NCBI GenBank assembly: GCA_945878135.1
Contig: CAMDUL010000009.1
Coordinates: 1-64,000, forward strand
DNA: 64,000 nt
DNA from: Chthoniobacter flavus
GTDB taxonomy: Bacteria > Verrucomicrobiota > Verrucomicrobiia > Chthoniobacterales > JACTMZ01
Direction of reading: 5' to 3'
The notes under the pieces are model-generated. The model was not told the DNA's origin. It did no database searches and worked only from the letters and a program-made list of their open reading frames with translations. Positions 54,068 through 62,932 of this stretch are shown piece after piece. The translations under genes and the position numbers were made by a program. The first letter of the stretch is position 1. Every line of letters starts with the position of its first letter.

Positions 54068-54811
54068 ATGTCGTTCCTCGCCGTGGCTTTCGGTATATTC
54101 GCCGGCTTGGTCGCCGGTGCGGTCTTGTTCCGGTTCTGGTATGCGGTTTTTCCCCGCCTGACCCAAGCGCCTTGGCTCGACTTGGTGGTGAGTTATTTCA
54201 TCTGGATTCCCTGGGTGGCGGGCTACTCGCTCGGGTCCTGGCCGGGCGTCGCGGCGGCCTTGCTGGCGCAGTTTGTCTTTCTGCATGCCTTCTGTGCTCT
54301 AGACCGCGCTTGGCGCGGGAAGGGCGGCCGGACCCTGGAGGGGGCGCATGCCAGGAAGCTCGGCTGGGTGCGCAACGAGATCGCGCTTCTCCTCACCGTG
54401 CCGGCCGTCGTGGTCTTTTTCCTCGTGCGGGCGGCGGAGATCCTTTTTTACCCGCCGATGGCGTGGATGGCCAAAATGCCGCGCTACAAGACGTCCGAGT
54501 GGATCAACTTGTCGCGCCACAAGTTCGACGGTCTGGTCGGCCATGACCTCGTCTGGTGCTGGTATTGCGACTGGATGACCGGCGTGTGGTCGCTCGGCAG
54601 CGAGATGCTGCGCAATGTGGAATCGTTCTGGTGCCCGATCCGCTTTTGCGAGGACTGCAAAAACTGCCACGTGGCCACCGATTTCCCCGATGTGCAGAAA
54701 TGGTGCGCGGCCCAAGGCACGATCGAGGACGCCGTGAAGGTCTTCGACGAGCAATACGGGGACCGCGAAGAAAACAGCTGGTTCGGGCATCCGAACCGCC
54801 GGAAGCCCTGA
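54068..54811 (+). CDS. Hypothetical membrane protein with Cys-rich C-terminal region
   Basis: Three to four N-terminal TM segments; CWYCDW...FWCPIRFCEDCKNCHVATDFPDVQKWC. Confidence 0.8.
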   Translation: MSFLAVAFGIFAGLVAGAVLFRFWYAVFPRLTQAPWLDLVVSYFIWIPWVAGYSLGSWPGVAAALLAQFVFLHAFCALDRAWRGKGGRTLEGAHARKLGWVRNEIALLLTVPAVVVFFLVRAAEILFYPPMAWMAKMPRYKTSEWINLSRHKFDGLVGHDLVWCWYCDWMTGVWSLGSEMLRNVESFWCPIRFCEDCKNCHVATDFPDVQKWCAAQGTIEDAVKVFDEQYGDREENSWFGHPNRRKP

Positions 54812-54866
54812 TTCTGTTTGTCCGCGGTCGCGGGGAGAGCTAATGTGAGCGCTCTTTGTGCCCATC

Positions 54867-56180
54867 ATGGAAATCTTCCTCGAAAAACAGCCCAACTGCC
54901 TCGCCACCCTCCGCGCCACCGTGCCGGCCGGAACGGTGCAGAAGAAAATCGAAAAACTGGCCGCCGAATACCAGAGAGCCGCGAAGCTTCCGGGGTTCCG
55001 TCCGGGCAAAGCCCCCGTCGCCGTGGTGGCCCGCAAATACAAAGAGTCGATCTCCGGAGACGCAGTGAAGGATCTGCTGCGCGAGGCGGTCGACCAGGCG
55101 GCCAAGGACAACAACCTGACTGTGCTCAACGCCTTCGATCTGCAACACGGCGAGGTTGGCGGGCAGGATTTGGATTTGTCGGTCAAACTGACCCTCGAGC
55201 CCGATTTCGCCATGCCCGATGTCGGGGCGCTCGGCGTCGAGGTGCTGGAGGAGGTTGTCACCGACGAGCATGTCAGCGGCAACATCAACATGCTGCTCGA
55301 GCGCATGGCGGAATTCACCGACATCACAGACCGCGCCCTGCAGATGGGCGATTACGCGGTGCTCGATTATGATGCCACGGTGGAGGGCCGTCCGTTGGCG
55401 GAGGTTTGCCCCGAAGCGCCTTCCACCATGAAGGGTGGCGAGGGCCTTTGGGTCATCATGGAAGAGGAGAGCATGTGGCCGGGCTTCTGCGCGGGGTTGG
55501 TCGGCGCGAAGGACGGGGAGCAGCGCGCGGTGGAAGTCGCGGTGCCGGAGGATTTCGGCGTGCCGGCGCTGCGCGGCAAAAAGATCACGCACCAAGCGAC
55601 GCTCAAAGGGATCAAGGCGAAGAAGCTGCCCGAACTGACCGATGAAGTGGCGCAGAAAATCGCCGGACGTCCGGCCGAGGAATTGCGACGGACATTCCGC
55701 GAACGACTCGAAGCGGCGGCCGTCGAACAGACCGAGCGCAGGAAGCGGGCGGCTGCGGTCGAGCACCTGGTCAAAAGCGTGGAATTCGAAGTTCCCGCCT
55801 CGATGGTCATGGGCGAGGCCCGTCGCGTGGTCCGGGAAATCGTCGAAGCCGAGCAGAGCCGCGGGCTGAGCGACGAGGACCTGCTGAGCAAGAAGGACGA
55901 AATTTTCCAGCACGCGCAGATGGGCGCACAGTTCCGGGTCAAAGCGGACTTCATCCTCACGCGTCTCGCCCGGGAGCAAAAGATCGAGGCCTCGCGCGAG
56001 GAATTGGCCGAGCATATCGCCCGCATGGCCCAGCGGCTGGGCATGCCGATGGACAAATTGGTCAAGCAGCTGGTCAAACGCGAGGCCCTCGGTTCGGTCG
56101 AGGGCGAGGTGGTCCGGGACAAGGCCCTTGATTTCCTTGCCTCCAAAGTTAAGGTGAAGACCGCCGAGGCCAAGGCCTGA
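54867..56180 (+). CDS. tig: Trigger factor
   Basis: YQRAAKLPGFRPGKAPVAVVARKYKESI ribosome-binding motif; FKBP-like and C-terminal domains. Confidence 0.93.
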   Translation: MEIFLEKQPNCLATLRATVPAGTVQKKIEKLAAEYQRAAKLPGFRPGKAPVAVVARKYKESISGDAVKDLLREAVDQAAKDNNLTVLNAFDLQHGEVGGQDLDLSVKLTLEPDFAMPDVGALGVEVLEEVVTDEHVSGNINMLLERMAEFTDITDRALQMGDYAVLDYDATVEGRPLAEVCPEAPSTMKGGEGLWVIMEEESMWPGFCAGLVGAKDGEQRAVEVAVPEDFGVPALRGKKITHQATLKGIKAKKLPELTDEVAQKIAGRPAEELRRTFRERLEAAAVEQTERRKRAAAVEHLVKSVEFEVPASMVMGEARRVVREIVEAEQSRGLSDEDLLSKKDEIFQHAQMGAQFRVKADFILTRLAREQKIEASREELAEHIARMAQRLGMPMDKLVKQLVKREALGSVEGEVVRDKALDFLASKVKVKTAEAKA

Positions 56181-56205
56181 AGCCAAGCGCCGCGGCTCTT
56201 AATTT

Positions 56206-56856
56206 ATGAGTCATATTGTCACTTCCGGGGCTTCCGCACCGCGCAATTCCATCCTTGTCCCCATGGTCGTCGAGCAGACCGGCCGGGGGGAGCGCAGTTA
56301 CGACATCTATTCGCGACTGCTCAAGGACCGCATCATTTTCATCGGCACGCCGATTGACGACCACATTGCCAACCTGGTCATCGCCCAGATGCTCTTCCTC
56401 CAGATGGAAGACTCGAAGAAGGACATGCACATTTACATCAATTCGCCCGGCGGCTCGGTCACGGCAGGATTGGCCATTTACGACACCATGCAATTCGTCA
56501 CCTGCGACGTGAACACCTACTGCATGGGCATGGCCGCCAGCATGGGCGCGGTGCTGCTTTGCGCCGGGACGAAGGGCAAGCGTTACGCCCTGCCGAACTC
56601 GGACATCATGATCCATCAAGTGAGCGGCGGCGCGCAGGGTCAGGCCAGCGACGTCGAGCGTCAGGTCGAGTTCATGTTCAAGCTCAAGCGCCGGCTCGAG
56701 TCCATCATCGCGCAGCACACCGGCAAGCCGGTCGAGCAGGTGCACAACGATGCCGACCGTGACTACTACATGAGCGCCAACGAGGCGAAGGACTACGGCC
56801 TGGTCGACGAGGTGGTCAAATCCCGCAAGGAAATCCCGGGCGCCGTGCCCGCCTGA
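56206..56856 (+). CDS. clpP: ATP-dependent Clp protease proteolytic subunit
   Basis: [53 protein letters not shown]. Confidence 0.98.
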   Translation: MSHIVTSGASAPRNSILVPMVVEQTGRGERSYDIYSRLLKDRIIFIGTPIDDHIANLVIAQMLFLQMEDSKKDMHIYINSPGGSVTAGLAIYDTMQFVTCDVNTYCMGMAASMGAVLLCAGTKGKRYALPNSDIMIHQVSGGAQGQASDVERQVEFMFKLKRRLESIIAQHTGKPVEQVHNDADRDYYMSANEAKDYGLVDEVVKSRKEIPGAVPA

Positions 56857-56860
56857 TTTT

Positions 56861-58138
56861 ATGGCCCGCGCGACGAACCTGACCATGTGCTCTTTCTGCG
56901 GGAAGAGCCACAGCGAGGTGCGCAAGCTCATCGCCGGGCCCGGGGTCTACATCTGCGACAGTTGCGTCAGCCTTTGCAAAGGCATCCTCGACAAAGAACT
57001 CAAGGAGGAATCGAAGAAACAGGGGGGCAACGTGCGCGTGCCCAGACCGGCCGAGATCATGGCCGAGTTGGACCAGTTCGTCATCGGCCAGGAACTGGCC
57101 AAGAAGACGCTCTCGGTCGCGGTGCACAACCACTACAAGCGCATCCTGCACCAGGCCTCGTCGCGCGAAATCGCGCTGCCGGGCAGCGAGGACGTGGAAC
57201 TGGAAAAGAGCAACATCCTGCTCATCGGCCCGACCGGATCGGGCAAGACCCTCCTGGCCCGCACTCTGGCCCGCATCCTCGACGTGCCCTTCTGCATTGC
57301 CGACGCCACCACGCTGACCGAGGCCGGTTACGTCGGCGAGGACGTGGAAAACATCGTCCTGCGGCTTTTGCAGGCCTCCGATTACGATGTCAAACGCGCG
57401 GAGATCGGCATCGTTTACATCGACGAGATCGACAAGATCGGGCGCAAGACGGACAACGTGAGCATCACCCGCGATGTGTCCGGCGAAGGGGTGCAGCAGG
57501 CGCTCCTGAAGATTCTCGAGGGCACGACCTGCAATGTGCCGCCGCAGGGCGGACGCAAGCACCCGCAGCAGGAATACATCCAGGTCAACACGGACAAGAT
57601 CCTTTTCATCTGCGGCGGCGCCTTCGTCGGGCTGGAGAAACTCATCCAGCGGCGCCTCGGCAACCGCGTGCTTGGTTTCCACGCGCACGGTTCCGGCGGA
57701 AGCAGGGATCCGGTCGCCGCGTCGACCGCCACGATCCACCAGGTCGAGCCCGAGGACTTGCTCGCCTTCGGTCTCATTCCGGAGTTTGTCGGACGCCTCC
57801 CGGTGGCCACCGCATTGGACCAGCTGACCGAGGACGAACTGGTCACGATCTTGACCGAGCCGAGGAACGCGATGGTCAAGCAATACGCCAAGCTGATGTC
57901 CATGGAGGGCGTCGATCTCAATATCACGAAGGACGGTCTCCGCGCCTTGGCCGAGCGGGCGGTGACCAAAGGCACCGGGGCGCGCGCCCTGCGTTCCATG
58001 ATGGAGAAAATCATGCTCGATGTGATGTTCGACGTGCCGGGCCGGGACGACATCGCGGAAGTGACGATCAACCGCGCGGTGGTGGAAGGCCGCAAACCGC
58101 CGCTTCTGCGCCGGAAGCAGGAAAAGGACGCGGCTTGA
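56861..58138 (+). CDS. clpX: ATP-dependent Clp protease ATP-binding subunit
   Basis: Zinc-binding [45 protein letters not shown]. Confidence 0.98.
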   Translation: MARATNLTMCSFCGKSHSEVRKLIAGPGVYICDSCVSLCKGILDKELKEESKKQGGNVRVPRPAEIMAELDQFVIGQELAKKTLSVAVHNHYKRILHQASSREIALPGSEDVELEKSNILLIGPTGSGKTLLARTLARILDVPFCIADATTLTEAGYVGEDVENIVLRLLQASDYDVKRAEIGIVYIDEIDKIGRKTDNVSITRDVSGEGVQQALLKILEGTTCNVPPQGGRKHPQQEYIQVNTDKILFICGGAFVGLEKLIQRRLGNRVLGFHAHGSGGSRDPVAASTATIHQVEPEDLLAFGLIPEFVGRLPVATALDQLTEDELVTILTEPRNAMVKQYAKLMSMEGVDLNITKDGLRALAERAVTKGTGARALRSMMEKIMLDVMFDVPGRDDIAEVTINRAVVEGRKPPLLRRKQEKDAA

Positions 58139-58143
58139 GTTTT

Positions 58144-58713
58144 ATGGCGTCCTCGAGCGGCGCCGGAACCCGCACGACCGTCGCCGGGGGCGGCGACATC
58201 ACTTTCTCGCGGAGCGCGCCGCTGGTTTTGGACCTCGGGTGCGGCAATGGTGTCTTTCTCGCGGCCTTGGCCGCGGCCCAGCCCGGATGGAACGTGCTCG
58301 GCATCGAGAAGAAGGACTACCGCGTGCGGCAGGCGCGGCGGCAGGCGCAGGATCTGGACAACGCGCGGGTGGTGCACGGGGAAGTGGTCGAGGTGGTGTC
58401 CGGACTGCCGGAAGCTTCCGTCACGCGGGTCTACCTGCTTTTCAGCGATCCGTGGCCCAAGCGGCGCCACGCGGTGCGGCGCCTCGTGCAAAAGCCCTTC
58501 GCTTCCCTGCTGGCGGACCGCCTCGCCCCGGACGGATCGGTTTTTTTCGCCTCGGATTCCGCCGCCTATGCGGACTGGGCGGTGAATGTTTTCCGGGAGG
58601 ACGGATGGAAGGTGGGGCCTTGGCAGACCCCTGGCGACTGGCCGCCGACTGAATTCGAGCAACGATTCGGCTCGGCCGGGGTTGAAATCCGGAGATTCGA
58701 GGCTACCCGGTGA
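58144..58713 (+). CDS. trmB: tRNA (guanine-N7-)-methyltransferase
   Basis: LDLGCGNGVFLAALA, LGIEKKDYRVRQARR, FSDPWPKRRHAVRRLV. Confidence 0.93.
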   Translation: MASSSGAGTRTTVAGGGDITFSRSAPLVLDLGCGNGVFLAALAAAQPGWNVLGIEKKDYRVRQARRQAQDLDNARVVHGEVVEVVSGLPEASVTRVYLLFSDPWPKRRHAVRRLVQKPFASLLADRLAPDGSVFFASDSAAYADWAVNVFREDGWKVGPWQTPGDWPPTEFEQRFGSAGVEIRRFEATR

Positions 58714-59324
58714 CGCACGCGCCAAATCAAAGCGAAGAGGGATTCGGGGAGACGGTCTCCCGGACGGACGAAGACGCGCACTTGGTCGCCTTGATGCGGC
58801 GGACGAGGGATGATGACGATACGGCTTTCCGGGAATTGGTCGAGGCGACCGAGGACCGGGTCTATGGGACCATCGTGAAGATGCTCGGCGGGACGGAGGG
58901 CGCGGAGGATCTCGCCCAGAGGGTCTATGTGCGGATCTGGCAGGCGCGCGGACGCTACGAGCCGACGGCCAAATTCAGCACATGGATGTTTTCCATCGTC
59001 CGGCGCTTGGTGCTCAACGAGCGCCGCGGTCGGGCCCGACGCGGTGCCGTTTTTCACGAGCCCGCGGCCGAGGAATCCTTCCGCGAGCCGGCGGGAGGCG
59101 TCTCGCCGTCAGCGGAAGCCGCGGCCGGCGAGTTGGCCGGCGCCATCGAGGCGGCCCTGGCCGAACTGCCGGAGGAGCAGCGCACGGCCATGACCCTGCG
59201 GCGCTATGACGAAATGCCTTACGAGGACATTGCCGCGGTGCTCGGGACGACGGTGCCGGCAGTTAAGAGTCTTTTGTTCCGGGCGCGGGAGACGTTGCGG
59301 ACAAAGCTGTCGGCTTGGTTGTGA
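58710..59324 (+). CDS. ECF-type sigma-70 family RNA polymerase sigma factor
   Basis: Sigma2 FRELVEATEDRVYGTIVKMLGGTEGAEDLAQRVYVRIWQARGRYEP; sigma4 LPEEQRTAMTLRRYDEMPYEDIAAVLGTTVPAVKSLLFRARETLR; GTGA overlap with trmB. Confidence 0.95.
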   Translation: MTHAPNQSEEGFGETVSRTDEDAHLVALMRRTRDDDDTAFRELVEATEDRVYGTIVKMLGGTEGAEDLAQRVYVRIWQARGRYEPTAKFSTWMFSIVRRLVLNERRGRARRGAVFHEPAAEESFREPAGGVSPSAEAAAGELAGAIEAALAELPEEQRTAMTLRRYDEMPYEDIAAVLGTTVPAVKSLLFRARETLRTKLSAWL

Positions 59325-59681
59325 TCAGGGGATGAGGCGCGCGGGGTCGGAGAGGCGGCCGTCGGTGAACGTGACGCCTTCGGAACGGAGGAGACGGAGC
59401 TTCTTGGCGAGGACCGGACCGTTGATCTTTCCTTGGAAGCCGCCGGGCGTGAGATCGGAGGAGATGACCCGGTGGCAGGGAACCTCGGGGGCGAAAGGGT
59501 TGGTCCGGAGGGCTTGGCCGATGGCCCGGGGAGAGCGGCAGTTGATGCGACGGGCGAGGGCAGCGTAGGTGATGACTCGACCGACCGGGATGCGGCGGAG
59601 CGCGGTGTAGACCTTGTCGGCGAAGGGGGTGGCCCCGGTGGGGGATGGCAAATCTGAAATTCGAGCTTTCAGGGCAGACAC
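59325..59681 (-). CDS. Methylated-DNA--[protein]-cysteine S-methyltransferase (MGMT family)
   Basis: ALRRIPVGRVITYAALA, NPFAPEVPCHRVI active-site Cys. Confidence 0.93.
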   Translation of the reverse strand: MSALKARISDLPSPTGATPFADKVYTALRRIPVGRVITYAALARRINCRSPRAIGQALRTNPFAPEVPCHRVISSDLTPGGFQGKINGPVLAKKLRLLRSEGVTFTDGRLSDPARLIP

Positions 59682-59684
59682 ATG

Positions 59685-60242
59685 TCAGTTCCGGGAGGGG
59701 TCCTCGGGGGCATCGGCCAGAACACTATACATCGGACCGAGGCCGCCCATGATGCGGCGCCAGGTGTTGTCATCGGCATCGGCACGGATGAGTTCCGGAT
59801 GGGGCTTGATCACGAGCCACGAGCTGAGGGCGATCTCGCGTTCGAGCTGGTTTTTCGACCAACCGGCGTAGCCGAGGAAGACGCGCAATTTGTCATCGAG
59901 ACCGGAGGGCAGGGAAAGGTCCCCGGCGGGTTTCTCCATCGGCTCGAACTTGCAGCCTCCCGCCGACGCATCCCACTCGAGAGTGGCGACGATCACCTGG
60001 TTGCGCTGGACAGGACCGCCTTCGTAAATCGGCACGTGCGGAATCTGGTCCAAGGCGTCGCCGATTTCCAGGTCACCGGCATTCTGGCCGAGCGGACGGT
60101 TGATGATGAAACCGAGCGCACCGTCATCCGCACTGTGATGCGAGAGGTAGAGAATGGCATGACGGAAATTCGGATCGGCCATCATGGGATGCGCGACGAG
60201 CAGCGATCCGGAAAGATCCCCCGCTTTGGGCAGACGCTTCAT
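59685..60242 (-). CDS. YqgE/AlgH family protein
   Basis: GSLLVAHPMMADPNFRHAILYLSHHSADDGALGFIINRPL; GGAG upstream of ATG. Confidence 0.95.
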   Translation of the reverse strand: MKRLPKAGDLSGSLLVAHPMMADPNFRHAILYLSHHSADDGALGFIINRPLGQNAGDLEIGDALDQIPHVPIYEGGPVQRNQVIVATLEWDASAGGCKFEPMEKPAGDLSLPSGLDDKLRVFLGYAGWSKNQLEREIALSSWLVIKPHPELIRADADDNTWRRIMGGLGPMYSVLADAPEDPSRN

Positions 60243-60254
60243 TATGACTCCAAG

Positions 60255-61868
60255 TTAGCTTTCCTTGCCGGGCGAAGCAACTGCGCGGCGCGCCCGGACA
60301 AACAACGACCCGAGGGCGAAAAAAGTCACGGCGAGGCAGGCGGCGGAAAAAATGTCGCCATGGCGCATGTAGAAAGTGACCGGCGGGCTTTGCGGCACCC
60401 GGATTTCCGCGAGCATGACACCCTCGCCGAAAGTGTCGCCGTCCGGGGCTTCCAGCCTCTGCACGACCCGCCCGAGATGGTCGATGACGCAGGTGATGCC
60501 GGTGTTGGCGCAGCGGACCATGGGACGCCTGGTCTCGGCGCTGCGGAAGACCGCATGGGCGGCGTGCTGGCGGGCGCCGGCACTGCGCTTGAACCAGCCG
60601 TCATTGGTCAGATTGACGAACAATTGCGCCCCGGCATTGGCTCCGGCGCGGCCGAGGTATCCGAGGGAGTCCTCGAAGCAGATGAGCGGCACCATGGCCA
60701 CAGGCGGATCCGCCAGATGGAAGAGCACGGGGCCGGGGCCGGCATCGAAGTCCGCCGGCACGAGGTCGCCGACCACGATGGCGAAGAGCGGGAAACTTTC
60801 GCGCAGCGGGACATACTCCCCGAACATGACAAGATGGGACTTGGGGTAGACCTGCGCTTCGCCTGACGGGCCGGACAGCATCACGGCGGCATTGTAGTCG
60901 GCCTCGTGGCTGAGGATGAGCGTGCCGAGCATGAGAGCGTGGTCGCCTTTGCCGGCATACTCTTTGACAAACGCGTTGGCCGCCGCGTCCTCGAAGAATC
61001 CGCGCGGGGTGGCCGCCTCGGGCCAGAGAACGAGCTGCGGTTGCATGGCCAGCGCGCTCTCGGTCAGACGCGAGAGCGTGTCATAAATACGCTGCTCGAA
61101 AGCAGGGTTCCATTTCTCGTCCTGCGGGATAGACGGCTGGACCGCGGCGACCCGCAGGCCGGCGGTCTCCACGGGGACGGCCAGCTGACGGAGCCCGTAA
61201 CCGAACGCGGCGACGATGAGGGCAACGGTCAGGGTGAAATCAAAGTGGGCGCGGATTTTCCCGCCGCGCGCCTCGATCATGAGGCGGCGGACCGTGGCGA
61301 CGGCGATGGCGGAGGTCAGGACGGGGAGGAAGGAAAGTCCGCCCACGCCGGTCAGGGAAGAAAGCTGGATGAGCGGGATATTCCCGTGCAGGGCAATGCC
61401 GAGCGCGTTCCAACCGAAGCCGGTGAACACATGGCCGCGGAGGAATTCCAGTCCGACCCAAGCGGCCGCAGCGAGCAAACCGGTGGCGAGATTGCGCCAC
61501 GAGCTGAGCCAGACCGAACGGAAGGAGAAGGGGTCCTCCCGCGGGGTGGCGACAAGAAAGACGATGCCGGCCCATACGGCGGGATAGAGCGCAAGGTAAA
61601 GGCAGAGCATGAACCAACCGAGTGTGGTCACGGTGGTGAGCCAGGAGAGGGAACCGAGAAAGTAGACCAGGCCGGTGATGTAGCCGAGTTCCACTTTGCG
61701 CAGGAGCGGGTAGCGCGGGTGGTCGGGACCAAACCAGATGGCGGCGAGAAGTGGGGCGAGGGCGATCCAGACGAGCCACGCTTGGTCGAAGGGCGCAAAA
61801 GACAGGGTGAGCAGAAGCCCACTGAGGGCGGCAGCGAGCCAAGGCCAGAGGTTGCCGATGAACTTCAT
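60255..61868 (-). CDS. lnt: Apolipoprotein N-acyltransferase
   Basis: LVLWPEAATPRGFF, MVPLICFEDSLGYLGR, NLTNDGWFKRSAGARQHAAHAVFRSAETRRPMVRCANTGIT. Confidence 0.95.
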   Translation of the reverse strand: MKFIGNLWPWLAAALSGLLLTLSFAPFDQAWLVWIALAPLLAAIWFGPDHPRYPLLRKVELGYITGLVYFLGSLSWLTTVTTLGWFMLCLYLALYPAVWAGIVFLVATPREDPFSFRSVWLSSWRNLATGLLAAAAWVGLEFLRGHVFTGFGWNALGIALHGNIPLIQLSSLTGVGGLSFLPVLTSAIAVATVRRLMIEARGGKIRAHFDFTLTVALIVAAFGYGLRQLAVPVETAGLRVAAVQPSIPQDEKWNPAFEQRIYDTLSRLTESALAMQPQLVLWPEAATPRGFFEDAAANAFVKEYAGKGDHALMLGTLILSHEADYNAAVMLSGPSGEAQVYPKSHLVMFGEYVPLRESFPLFAIVVGDLVPADFDAGPGPVLFHLADPPVAMVPLICFEDSLGYLGRAGANAGAQLFVNLTNDGWFKRSAGARQHAAHAVFRSAETRRPMVRCANTGITCVIDHLGRVVQRLEAPDGDTFGEGVMLAEIRVPQSPPVTFYMRHGDIFSAACLAVTFFALGSLFVRARRAVASPGKES

Positions 61869-62074
61869 TGCGCGGAGAGCAGAGCGAAACTAGCGGCCAA
61901 GGGAGCGGAGAGCACGGACAAAGGAGTGGCAGGCCCGTGGAGCCGGCGCGGGTGGGTGGGGGGTATTGTCCCCATGGGCCTTTGCGGCTGCCCGGGGCAC
62001 ACTGTGCTTATGCAATCAGGTGGCTATCGGGTCCGGACGATTGGGTGTCAGCCTCTTGGCCAGGGCGGGGCTTC

Positions 62075-62248
62075 TCAGCTGCCAAAGTCTTCCGATTCCT
62101 CCAGATGCCTCTCGATAATATCCGACGCCTCGGCCGATGAATCACGACCATTGGCTTGCGCGCGAAGCGTCAACTGCTGCTCCAGTTCCGCGGAAATGTC
62201 ATGGAGGAAAATGGTTTCGTATTTCGAGCCGGAATTCCGAGAGGTCAT
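62075..62248 (-). CDS. Small FitA-like ribbon-helix-helix protein (57 aa; not in supplied ORF track)
   Basis: MTSRNSGSKYETIFLHDISAELEQQLTLRAQANGRDSSAEASDIIERHLEESEDFGS, a beta-strand-helix-helix pattern. Confidence 0.7.
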   Translation of the reverse strand: MTSRNSGSKYETIFLHDISAELEQQLTLRAQANGRDSSAEASDIIERHLEESEDFGS

Positions 62249-62263
62249 GACGAAGCGGTTTTA

Positions 62264-62276
62264 TATCACAATGATA
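62264..62276. promoter_or_regulatory. Palindromic operator candidate between divergent RHH genes
   Basis: TATCA-CAA-TGATA perfect inverted repeat overlapping a minus-strand promoter candidate (TTCTCA-16-TATAAA). Confidence 0.5.
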
Positions 62277-62362
62277 GGCCGTGAGAACGCTTTAAATGAC
62301 AGCCGGGCGGAGTCTCCATGCTTGCGCCCGACACATCCTTGGGGAATTATTTGGGATAGGTT

Positions 62363-62551
62363 GTGACAACAGAAAGAAAAACGCGCGCCATCGCGGTGCA
62401 GTTGACGCCCCAGACGATCAAGCGGCTGGATGAATTGGCGGCCGAGTCAGGGATCTCGCGCCACCGCTACATGATCCTCATCCTTGAGCGGGCGGTGGCT
62501 GCCAGTGTGACGGTGCGCGAGCAAGTGGCCTTCTCCAACGAGCGTCCTTGA
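62363..62551 (+). CDS. CopG/Arc-type ribbon-helix-helix protein (62 aa)
   Basis: KTRAIAVQLTPQTIKRLDELAAESGISRHRYMILILERAVA; promoter candidate TTGCGC-17-AATTAT upstream. Confidence 0.75.
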   Translation: MTTERKTRAIAVQLTPQTIKRLDELAAESGISRHRYMILILERAVAASVTVREQVAFSNERP

Positions 62552-62612
62552 GCCTCGGGCAGAGCCTGCCGCCGGGCCGGGCGAATCGGGCGCCGTCTCT
62601 GGGCGCGGAACC

Positions 62613-62645
62613 AAAAAGGCCCACGATGCCGGGCACCGCGGGCCT
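62613..62645 (-). terminator. Intrinsic terminator for the small lipoprotein gene
   Basis: Minus strand AGGCCCGCGGTGC-CCG-GCATCGTGGGCCT, 13-bp stem with GU pairs, followed by TTTT. Confidence 0.85.
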
Positions 62646-62667
62646 GTAGTTTTCCTGGTCGGCCGTA

Positions 62668-62814
62668 TTACCAGCCGCGATTTTCCATGCGGTGCTCGGT
62701 GCGCTCTTGCACGCGGGTGCTCTGCCGGGTCTGCGAGCGCTGGGCGGGGCTGAGGCAGGCGGTGAGGATGGAGGTGACGAGCAGGAGTGATCCGATACGG
62801 ATGATGTTTTTCAT
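62668..62814 (-). CDS. Very small predicted lipoprotein (48 aa; not in supplied ORF track)
   Basis: MKNIIRIGSLLLVTSILTACLSPAQRSQTRQSTRVQERTEHRMENRGW; lipobox LTAC; own terminator downstream. Confidence 0.75.
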   Translation of the reverse strand: MKNIIRIGSLLLVTSILTACLSPAQRSQTRQSTRVQERTEHRMENRGW

Positions 62815-62932
62815 ATGGGTTTTGTTTGGTTTGGTTGGATCCGGAACGGGCCGGAGCGTGGCAAGATCGGCGAGAGCCCGCGTGGAGGACTATGCAAAAT
62901 CCGCAGAATCGTGCGGCCCGGGCTGTCAACTC

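Noticed and set aside
61869-62074. Possible structured RNA (6S/SRP-like) between lnt and the RHH gene
   Set aside because: Some GC hairpins but no conserved 4.5S/SRP tetraloop or 6S bubble, and no terminator found.
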